Source: JANQRV01 sp964533785 (lineage in GTDB: Bacteria > Bacteroidota > Bacteroidia > Chitinophagales > Saprospiraceae). Taken from it: a stretch of 6,391 nucleotides of DNA. Under the pieces are notes generated by a model. The model was not told where the DNA came from and ran no database searches. It saw nothing but the letters and a program-made list of their open reading frames with translations. Below are positions 1 to 5,048 of the stretch, piece by piece. Within the stretch, counting starts at the first letter, position 1; every line of letters starts with the position of its first letter. The position numbers were made by a program, and so were the translations under genes. The stretch is from assembly GCA_964533785.1 (NCBI GenBank), contig CAZHNG010000368.1:1-6391 (forward strand), read 5' to 3'.

Positions 1-55
1 CCTTATACAAATTATAGGTTCTTTTTAATCAATTCTTTTATCAAAATTCAAATCA

Positions 56-721
56 ATGAAAAATCTGTTATTAATTCTAGTTCTTGGCCTGGGGATTAAC
101 TCCTTCCTTTCCGCGCAGAGTTGGAATAATAGAAATAAAATTAAAGGCGAAGGCCCAGTTGTGAAAAAAAAGCTCGATATCGATGAATTCAACAAGATTG
201 GTTTGGCTTTCAATGCTAAAGTTTATTTGACAAAAGGGAATCAGCAAAGTGTAGAGATCGAAGCACAGCAAAATATTATTGACAACATCGAAACTGAAGT
301 AAAAAAAGGTGCCTGGAATATTAAGTTCAACCAAAGAGTAAAAGACCGTAAACCCATTATTATCAATATCACCATTCCTGACATCAGGGCTTTAAGTATT
401 GCTGGTTCAGGAGATATAATTGGAAAAAGTGCTTTTGAGAACCTGGAGCAACTAGATCTTTCGATTGCCGGATCAGGTAATATAGAATTAACGGGTTCTG
501 TTCAGGATATGAAAGTTAGTATTGCTGGTAGCGGCGATATCAAAGCAGAAAAATTCAAAGCAAACAATTGCGAGGTAAGTATAGCTGGGTCCGGTGATTG
601 TTATGTACACGTAGACAGCGACTTAAAAATTTCTATTGCCGGAGGCGGTGATGTCAATTATAAAGGTAATCCAAAAATCAAAAGCAGTATTGCGGGAGGG
701 GGAAAAGTTAGAAGTCTTTAG
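56..721 (+). CDS. Secreted DUF2807 (head GIN domain) beta-repeat protein
   Basis: This encodes a 221-residue exported protein of the DUF2807 type, a family also labelled putative auto-transporter adhesin, head GIN domain. Residues 1-20 form a signal peptide: a Lys, a Leu/Ile-rich core, then FLSAQ, with cleavage probable near residue 20. Residues 34-110 are the N-terminal half of the domain. From residue 114 the motif SIAGSG or SIAGGG recurs six times (114, 136, 155, 175, 193, 211) every 18-22 residues, as expected for successive rungs of a right-handed beta-solenoid. There is no lipobox, transmembrane anchor or C-terminal sorting domain, so a periplasmic or outer-surface location is inferred. 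The molecular function of the family is unknown, and the adhesin label is not supported by anything seen here. The ATG at 56 is chosen because the signal peptide begins there. No Shine-Dalgarno sequence precedes it, which is normal in Bacteroidota. The gene converges on gyrB. Confidence 0.88.
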   Translation: MKNLLLILVLGLGINSFLSAQSWNNRNKIKGEGPVVKKKLDIDEFNKIGLAFNAKVYLTKGNQQSVEIEAQQNIIDNIETEVKKGAWNIKFNQRVKDRKPIIINITIPDIRALSIAGSGDIIGKSAFENLEQLDLSIAGSGNIELTGSVQDMKVSIAGSGDIKAEKFKANNCEVSIAGSGDCYVHVDSDLKISIAGGGDVNYKGNPKIKSSIAGGGKVRSL

Positions 722-747
722 TAAAAAAATCTTTTTCTCGGAGTAAT

Positions 748-796
748 CTAAATAAATCAGCGACGCTGCTCTCAGCAGCGTCGCTGATTTATTTAG
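748..796. terminator. Perfect 23-bp hairpin between convergent genes, probable bidirectional terminator
   Basis: The arms 748-770 and 774-796 are exact reverse complements around a 3-base loop (CTC). The inner stem is GC-rich (CAGCGACGCTGCT) and the outer stem is AT-rich (TAAATAAAT on the left, ATTTATTTA on the right), so either strand yields a strong hairpin followed by an A/U-rich run. It begins 27 bases after the DUF2807 stop and ends 39 bases from the gyrB stop, the place expected for a terminator shared by two convergent genes. The stem is longer than most intrinsic terminators. A mobile palindromic repeat cannot be excluded from one copy. Confidence 0.82.
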
Positions 797-834
797 TACA
801 TACTGAAAACAATTCTATCCTATATTTTGCTTAA

Positions 835-2811
835 CTATACATCTACCTTAGCATATTTGGCATTTGCCTCAATAAATGCCCTGCGTGGCGGTACTTCATC
901 TCCCATGAGCATGGAAAATATCCTATCTGATTCGATAGCATCATCGATGGTAACTTGCCGGAGGATTCGCGTATCAGGATCCATTGTTGTTTCCCATAGT
1001 TGTTCTGCGTTCATTTCTCCAAGCCCCTTATATCGTTGGACCTTAACACCTGAATCATTTTCCCCTTTTGAATAAGCAGCTACCGCTTCCTGTCGTTCTT
1101 CCTCATTCCAGCAGTAGCGGAATTGTCTTCCTTTTTTTACCAGATAAAGCGGAGGTGTTGCAATGTAGATGTAACCACTTTCAATTAACGGTCTCATATA
1201 CCGGAAGAAGAAAGTGAGAATAAGGGTGACAATGTGGCTACCGTCAATATCGGCATCACACATGATAACGATTTTGTAGTAGCGCAGTTTGTCAATGTTC
1301 AGTACTCTTTCTCCATCATCGTTTTCTTCAATACTCACACCTAGAGCCGTAAACATATTTTTTATTTCTTCATTTTCGTAGATTTTGTGCTCCAGGGCTT
1401 TCTCTACGTTGAGAATTTTACCACGCAAGGGTAAGATAGCCTGAAAACGACGGTCTCTACCTTGTTTTGCGGTACCGCCCGCTGAATCCCCCTCAACTAG
1501 GAATAACTCTGATTCACCAGGGTTGCGGGAAGAACAATCCGAAAGTTTACCGGGTAATCCACCACCGGTCAACAAGTTTTTACGTTGAACGACCTCACGT
1601 GCTTTACGTGCTGCGTGCCTGGCAGTAGCGGCAAGGATAACTTTATCCATGATCTTTTTAGCAGATTTTGGATTTTCTTCCAAAAAATGCTTTAGGACGT
1701 TTCCAACGATGCGACTGACAATTCCTGTTACTTCTGAATTCCCTAGTTCGCCCTTGGTTTGTCCCTTGAATTGAGGTTCAGGGACTTTAACTGATACAAC
1801 AGCCGTCATTCCTTCTCTAAAATCATCGCTGCTAATATCGAACTTCAGTTTTTTGAAGAAGTTATTTTCCTCACCGTAGTTTTTGAAAACACGACTGACT
1901 GCTCTTCTGTAGCCATTTACATGGGTACCCCCTTCACGGGTGTTGATGTTGTTAACGAAAGAATAGACATTTTCGGAGAAAGTAGTATTATATTGCATGG
2001 CTACTTCCACTTCAACGTTGTCCTCCTTGCCTGTCACATGGATAGGGCTCTCAATCAGGTTAGTTTTATTGGCATCTATGTATTGAACAAATTCTTTAAG
2101 ACCACCTTCAGAATGGAAAGTTTCCTCTTTAAAGGAGCCGTCCTTGTTTTGAGTCCTTTCATCTGTTAAAGTTAGGGTAAGTCCTTTGTTGAGGAATGCC
2201 AATTCCCGGAACCGATTGGCCAGTTGATCATAGTCATACTCGAGTGTTTCAAATATTTCTTTGTCGGGAGAGAAGGTGACGATCGTACCTGTAACACTCG
2301 TAGAACCTGTTTTATGTACTTCTCCTAAGGGTTTTCCCTTGCTGTATTCTTGTACAAAAACACTACCATCACGGTGCACCTCAGCTTTTAAATGATCAGA
2401 TAAAGCATTGACACAAGAAACGCCGACGCCGTGCAAGCCTCCCGAAACTTTATAAGTGTCTTTATTGAACTTTCCTCCGGCATGTAGTACTGTCATCACC
2501 ACTTCTAGTGCTGATTTTTTTAGCTTGGGATGCATACCTACTGGAATGCCCCTGCCATCGTCCTTTACCGAAATGGAATTGTCTTTGTGGATAATTGTAT
2601 CGATCCTGGAACAATATCCTGCTAAATGTTCATCAATAGAATTATCTACAACCTCCCATACGAGGTGATGTAATCCTTTTGAGTCCGTTGTACCGATGTA
2701 CATGCTCGGGCGCTTACGCACCGCTTCCAACCCTTCTAACGCTTGGATATTTCCAGCATCATAACCATTACTTTGGGTGGTTGTTTTGTTCTTTTCCTTA
2801 ACCATATTCAT
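835..2811 (-). CDS. gyrB: DNA gyrase subunit B
   Basis: This is the ATPase subunit of DNA gyrase (type IIA topoisomerase), which with GyrA introduces negative supercoils. The GHKL ATPase domain comes first: EVVDN (catalytic Glu53 and Mg-binding Asn57), DDGRGIP at 84-90, the ATP lid GGLHGVGV at 124-131, and the transducer-domain loop QTKGELGNSE at 351-360 with the ATP-contacting Lys353. The Toprim domain follows, with EGDSAGG at 440-446, PLRGKILNVEKA at 461-472 and the metal-binding DADID at 519-523. The C-terminal tail has QRYKGLGEMN at 592-601. The length of 658 fits Bacteroidota GyrB, which lacks the roughly 165-residue insert of E. coli GyrB. ParE is the main alternative, but the PLRGKILNVEKA context and the tail (MDPDTRILRQVTIDDA) favour GyrB. 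Two starts are possible, ATG at 2811 and ATG two codons later at 2805; neither has a Shine-Dalgarno. The gene is transcribed divergently from tsaE, and no gyrA is visible. Confidence 0.95.
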   Translation of the reverse strand: MNMVKEKNKTTTQSNGYDAGNIQALEGLEAVRKRPSMYIGTTDSKGLHHLVWEVVDNSIDEHLAGYCSRIDTIIHKDNSISVKDDGRGIPVGMHPKLKKSALEVVMTVLHAGGKFNKDTYKVSGGLHGVGVSCVNALSDHLKAEVHRDGSVFVQEYSKGKPLGEVHKTGSTSVTGTIVTFSPDKEIFETLEYDYDQLANRFRELAFLNKGLTLTLTDERTQNKDGSFKEETFHSEGGLKEFVQYIDANKTNLIESPIHVTGKEDNVEVEVAMQYNTTFSENVYSFVNNINTREGGTHVNGYRRAVSRVFKNYGEENNFFKKLKFDISSDDFREGMTAVVSVKVPEPQFKGQTKGELGNSEVTGIVSRIVGNVLKHFLEENPKSAKKIMDKVILAATARHAARKAREVVQRKNLLTGGGLPGKLSDCSSRNPGESELFLVEGDSAGGTAKQGRDRRFQAILPLRGKILNVEKALEHKIYENEEIKNMFTALGVSIEENDDGERVLNIDKLRYYKIVIMCDADIDGSHIVTLILTFFFRYMRPLIESGYIYIATPPLYLVKKGRQFRYCWNEEERQEAVAAYSKGENDSGVKVQRYKGLGEMNAEQLWETTMDPDTRILRQVTIDDAIESDRIFSMLMGDEVPPRRAFIEANAKYAKVDV

Positions 2812-2815
2812 TCTA

Positions 2816-2823
2816 CAAAAATA
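2816..2823 (-). promoter_or_regulatory. Candidate Bacteroidota -7 box just upstream of gyrB
   Basis: On the minus strand this reads TATTTTTG, an exact match to the Bacteroidota sigma -7 consensus TAnnTTTG. It ends only four bases before the ATG at 2811, so transcription from it would start at or around the start codon and give a leaderless or almost leaderless message. No TTG at the usual -33 spacing was found: the nearest TTG upstream is about 12 bases from the box. The match may be chance in AT-rich DNA, and the true gyrB promoter may lie further upstream. Confidence 0.25.
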
Positions 2824-2863
2824 CGAAAATTATCGCAATTTATCCTTTCTGTTTTTATATAAA

Positions 2864-2878
2864 CAACAGAAACTGTTG
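2864..2878. repeat. Short inverted repeat in the gyrB-tsaE divergent region
   Basis: CAACAG and CTGTTG flank a 3-base AAA spacer, a perfect 6-bp dyad, and two further pairs form beyond one mismatch (2861-2862 with 2880-2881). It sits about 55 bp upstream of gyrB and about 120 bp upstream of tsaE, where an operator could act on either promoter. It could equally be a small hairpin or chance; no regulator is identifiable. The 183-bp divergent region also holds a 9-bp direct repeat, ATATTCGAT, at 2893-2901 and 2912-2920. Confidence 0.3.
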
Positions 2879-2879
2879 C

Positions 2880-2908
2880 TTTGTTAATCCGCATATTCGA
2901 TATAGTTG
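2880..2908 (+). promoter_or_regulatory. Candidate Bacteroidota-type promoter for tsaE
   Basis: TTTG at 2880-2883 is followed after 17 bases by TATAGTTG at 2901-2908. This resembles the Bacteroidota -33 TTG and -7 TAnnTTTG elements, with one mismatch in the -7 box and a spacing at the short end of the usual range. It would give a tsaE leader of about 80 bases. The area is AT-rich, so a chance match is possible. Confidence 0.28.
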
Positions 2909-2994
2909 TATATATTCGATTTGGAAATAATGAAATAATAAGTTCACTTTTGTGAGCTCGCTATTTTGTCGAAAATTAACCAGGCCTTTTACGT

Positions 2995-3417
2995 ATGATC
3001 GAAAGAGTATTTCATATTGACGAATTGGGAGAAGTGGCGGGTGAGTTATTGGCTTATGCCGGAGATCGAAAAAAGATAGTTTTTAGCGGTGATCTGGGGG
3101 CAGGTAAAACTACTTTAATTAAGGCCATTTGCCGGCAATTAGGTGTAGGAGAAGCGGTTACGAGCCCAACTTACGCGCTTGTCAATGAATACGCTACGAC
3201 TTTACCTCCCTTTCTTCCCATTTATCACTTTGACCTGTATCGGCTCAAAGATCTTGAAGAAGCTTTGGATATTGGAATAGAAGAATATTTGTATGATAAT
3301 ACTTCTTATTGTTTTATCGAATGGCCGGAGGTTATTTCCTCTCTGCTTCCTGCCGACATAGTGAAAGTGGAATTGAAAATTATCAAAGATTCTGCACGAA
3401 AAATTTTATATTTGTAA
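2995..3417 (+). CDS. tsaE: tRNA threonylcarbamoyladenosine biosynthesis ATPase TsaE
   Basis: TsaE is the P-loop ATPase that works with TsaB and TsaD to transfer the threonylcarbamoyl group to A37 of ANN-decoding tRNAs (t6A), in the cytoplasm. All family marks are visible: Walker A GDLGAGKTT at residues 32-40 with Lys38, the TSPTY switch segment at 56-60, HFDLYRL at 78-84 with the conserved Asp80, and IEWPE at 108-112. The length of 140 residues is typical. The ATG at 2995 places the P-loop at the usual distance from the N-terminus, so it is accepted despite lacking a Shine-Dalgarno. The gene is intact and divergent from gyrB. It lies 387 bp upstream of the ald-like gene on the same strand; from memory, tsaE next to alanine dehydrogenase also occurs in other Bacteroidota, but the wide gap here argues against tight cotranscription. 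Confidence 0.95.
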   Translation: MIERVFHIDELGEVAGELLAYAGDRKKIVFSGDLGAGKTTLIKAICRQLGVGEAVTSPTYALVNEYATTLPPFLPIYHFDLYRLKDLEEALDIGIEEYLYDNTSYCFIEWPEVISSLLPADIVKVELKIIKDSARKILYL

Positions 3418-3488
3418 AGGTCAGGAGAAATGGTAGAATATCTTGATTTTTTTACGAGGCGTTATGCTTTCGGAAGTATTCGATCGAG

Positions 3489-3530
3489 AGGTTCAGGGAT
3501 GAGAATTGAGAAATGAAGGAGTGGGTAAGT
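3489..3530. repeat. Degenerate heptamer block, GA-rich type
   Basis: Read in steps of seven from 3489, the stretch resolves into related units such as GGGATGA (3496-3502), GAATTGA (3503-3509) and GAAATGA (3510-3516). The flanking units AGGTTCA, AGGAGTG and GGTAAGT are more diverged. The period is the same as in the CTAG-type block 50 bp downstream, but the unit differs. With only three well-matching units, a chance purine-rich tract is possible. Confidence 0.4.
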
Positions 3531-3564
3531 CCATCATTCAATACGTTAAAAATGTGAATGGTTT

Positions 3565-3580
3565 TAAGTAAGTAAGTAAG
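3565..3580 (+). repeat. Tetranucleotide microsatellite, four TAAG units
   Basis: Four uninterrupted copies of TAAG occupy 3565-3580 and abut the CTAG-type heptamer block. The tract is non-coding and about 225 bp upstream of the ald-like start. Such tracts can change copy number by slipped-strand mispairing, but four units are short for frequent slippage. Confidence 0.85.
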
Positions 3581-3629
3581 ACTGTAGATTCTAGCATCTA
3601 GGGTCTTATTTCTGGCGTCTTCCCTACTT
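3581..3629 (+). repeat. Degenerate heptamer array, consensus NNTCTAG
   Basis: From 3581 the sequence steps in sevens with consensus NNTCTAG. The best units are ATTCTAG (3588-3594) and CATCTAG (3595-3601). ACTGTAG before them and TTTCTGG (3609-3615) and CGTCTTC (3616-3622) after them keep the phase with one or two changes. The same unit and period recur on the opposite strand at 6336-6391, which makes chance less likely. Confidence 0.55.
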
Positions 3630-3726
3630 ATTAAAAAATTAATGGCTTGACCACAGATCAAGCGAATATTTAATATATGTTTATTCATTAATTTCAGGAC
3701 AGCATGAGTGAACTACGACTGAATGA

Positions 3727-3766
3727 GATGGTCTTCTTCTAGAAAATCTAAGGGATGGTCTTTTTC
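3727..3766 (+). repeat. 13-bp direct repeat upstream of the ald-like gene
   Basis: GATGGTCTTCTTC at 3727-3739 and GATGGTCTTTTTC at 3754-3766 match at 12 of 13 positions with a 27-bp period. The second copy ends 38 bp before the ATG of the ald-like gene, so the pair would lie in its leader or promoter region. It may be a pair of protein-binding sites or further intergenic repeat DNA. Confidence 0.5.
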
Positions 3767-3796
3767 AGTATAGGGACACTTAGGCTAATTTATAGC

Positions 3797-3800
3797 GGAG
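3797..3800 (+). promoter_or_regulatory. Possible ribosome binding site of the ald-like gene
   Basis: GGAG stands four bases before the ATG at 3805. It is the only Shine-Dalgarno-like sequence ahead of a gene start in this window and supports the chosen start, although the spacing is slightly short and Bacteroidota often initiate without one. Confidence 0.4.
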
Positions 3801-3804
3801 CAGC

Positions 3805-5037
3805 ATGGGTGATCAGGAAAAAAAAATCGTTATTCCTAAACAACTAACCGAAAGCAGCTTGCAGCCGAAAACGGAAACGCTGCAGGTAGCCAAAAAGAAC
3901 AATCAATTATTTATCGGAATTCCCCGGGAGATCGTTTTGCAAGAAAACAGGGTGGCTTTAGTACCTTCTTCTGTCGCCACCCTTGTTGCCCATGGTCACC
4001 GGGTTGTTCTTGAGACCGGTGCGGGAGAAAAATCCAATTTCTCGGATCAGGACTACTCAGAAGCAGGAGCTGAAATTGCCTACAGCGCAGCTCATGTATA
4101 TAAAGCGGATATTATTCTGAAAGTAGCTCCTCCTATTTTGGACGAAATAGAATTAATGCATCCTGACCAGATCCTTATTTCTCCTTTGCAGTTGCCGTTG
4201 ATCAATGCAGAATACTTATACAGGCTGAAAGCTAAAAGAGTGATCGCCCTGGCAATGGAGTATATCAAAGATGAGGCTGGTACTTTCCCGGTTGTCCGGA
4301 TCATGAGTGAATTGGCCGGTATTGGGGCGATGCACGCAGCGGCAGAATTATTGTCTAACACCAGCGGAGGAAAAGGAGTTTTATTAGGGGGTATCTCCGG
4401 AGTACCATCGGCCAAGGTAGTGATCCTCGGAGCAGGGATCGTTGCTGAGTATGCTTCTCGTGCTGCGCTTGGTCTGGGAGCGGAAGTGCGCGTTTTTGAC
4501 AACAACATCTACAAACTTAAGCGTTTGCAAAACCATATCGGCAGGCCGATCTATACTTCTGCCATTAATCCTATATACCTCGAAAATGAGTTGGTTACAG
4601 CTGATGTTGCTATTGGTGCCATCCATTCCAAAACGGGCCGTACGCCCGTTATCGTTTCCGAAGAATTGGTCGCAAAGATGAAACCGGGTTCGGTGATTAT
4701 CGATGTTAGTATCGATCAGGGAGGCTGTTTCGCCACTTCCAGAGTGACAACACTGGATGAACCTACCTTTATCGAACACGATGTTATTCATTACTGTGTG
4801 CCTAATATTGCTTCCAGAGTATCCAGAACGGCTTCAGTGGCAGTCAGTAACATTCTTACGCCCATGCTTCTACACGCCGGAAATGGAGGCAGTAGATTGG
4901 AGCATCTATTTGCAACCAACCACGGTCTCCGCCACGGAATATATATTTATAAAGGTTGCCTAACCAATGAGTATCTGGGCCGCCGTTTTCATATCAAGAT
5001 CACAGATATGGACCTGTTGATCACTTCTGGACTTTAA
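3805..5037 (+). CDS. ald: Alanine dehydrogenase-like protein, Bacteroidota type
   Basis: This is a member of the alanine dehydrogenase / transhydrogenase-alpha family, 410 residues long. Alanine dehydrogenase interconverts L-alanine with pyruvate, ammonia and NADH in the cytosol. Residues 1-35 are an extension absent from B. subtilis Ald. IGIPREIVLQENRVAL (37-52) holds Arg49, matching the pyruvate-binding Arg15. LKVAPP (105-110) has Lys106 for the catalytic Lys74/75. The Rossmann segment VVILGAGIVAEYA spans 205-217 with the cofactor-binding Asp232. DVSIDQGG (300-307) carries Asp304 for the conserved Asp269/270, and Asn334 matches Asn300. Two departures stand out: Gln129 occupies the position of the catalytic His95/96 (LQL instead of LHL), and the nucleotide loop reads GAGIVA with Ala214 as the third glycine. 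From memory, Gln is common in this Bacteroidota subfamily, so alanine dehydrogenase activity is presumed rather than shown. Membrane segments are absent, which argues against a complete transhydrogenase. Confidence 0.85.
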   Translation: MGDQEKKIVIPKQLTESSLQPKTETLQVAKKNNQLFIGIPREIVLQENRVALVPSSVATLVAHGHRVVLETGAGEKSNFSDQDYSEAGAEIAYSAAHVYKADIILKVAPPILDEIELMHPDQILISPLQLPLINAEYLYRLKAKRVIALAMEYIKDEAGTFPVVRIMSELAGIGAMHAAAELLSNTSGGKGVLLGGISGVPSAKVVILGAGIVAEYASRAALGLGAEVRVFDNNIYKLKRLQNHIGRPIYTSAINPIYLENELVTADVAIGAIHSKTGRTPVIVSEELVAKMKPGSVIIDVSIDQGGCFATSRVTTLDEPTFIEHDVIHYCVPNIASRVSRTASVAVSNILTPMLLHAGNGGSRLEHLFATNHGLRHGIYIYKGCLTNEYLGRRFHIKITDMDLLITSGL

Positions 5038-5048
5038 GCGTTTTCTTA

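Larger units (their letters stand above)
3418..3804. other. 387-bp repeat-rich intergenic region between tsaE and the ald-like gene
   Basis: No convincing gene lies here. The stretch carries several kinds of short repeat: a 7-bp-period GA-rich block (3489-3530), a TAAG microsatellite (3565-3580), a second 7-bp-period CTAG-type block (3581-3629) and a 13-bp near-perfect direct repeat (3727-3766). A weak dyad, GCTTGA and TCAAGC with a 7-base loop, lies at 3645-3663. No strong terminator with a U-tract follows tsaE, and no clear TAnnTTTG promoter was found ahead of the ald-like gene. The only ORF of note, a 78-codon frame on the minus strand, runs through the repeats and has no recognisable homology. 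Confidence 0.7.

Noticed and set aside
827..1075. 82-codon plus-strand ORF overlapping the 3' end of gyrB
   Set aside because: It is a shadow of the conserved GyrB C-terminal tail, with no independent homology.
835..2811. Topoisomerase IV subunit ParE instead of GyrB
   Set aside because: The overall motif context and the C-terminal tail match Bacteroidota GyrB better than ParE, though a tree would settle it.
3645..3663. GCTTGA/TCAAGC dyad as a tsaE terminator
   Set aside because: The stem is only 6 bp with a 7-base loop, no U-tract follows, and it is more than 220 bp past the tsaE stop.
3452..3688. 78-codon ORF on the minus strand between tsaE and the ald-like gene
   Set aside because: It runs through the heptamer and TAAG repeats, matches no family I recognise, and has no supporting start signal. 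Its openness is better explained by repeat composition.
4092..4791. Two ORFs of 135-138 codons opposite the ald-like gene
   Set aside because: They lie antisense to an intact conserved gene, overlap each other and show low-complexity translations with no family motifs.
3805..5037. NAD(P) transhydrogenase alpha subunit (PntA)
   Set aside because: The protein keeps the Ald-type IDQGG and VPN motifs, ends without transmembrane helices, and no pntB follows, so an Ald-type enzyme fits better.
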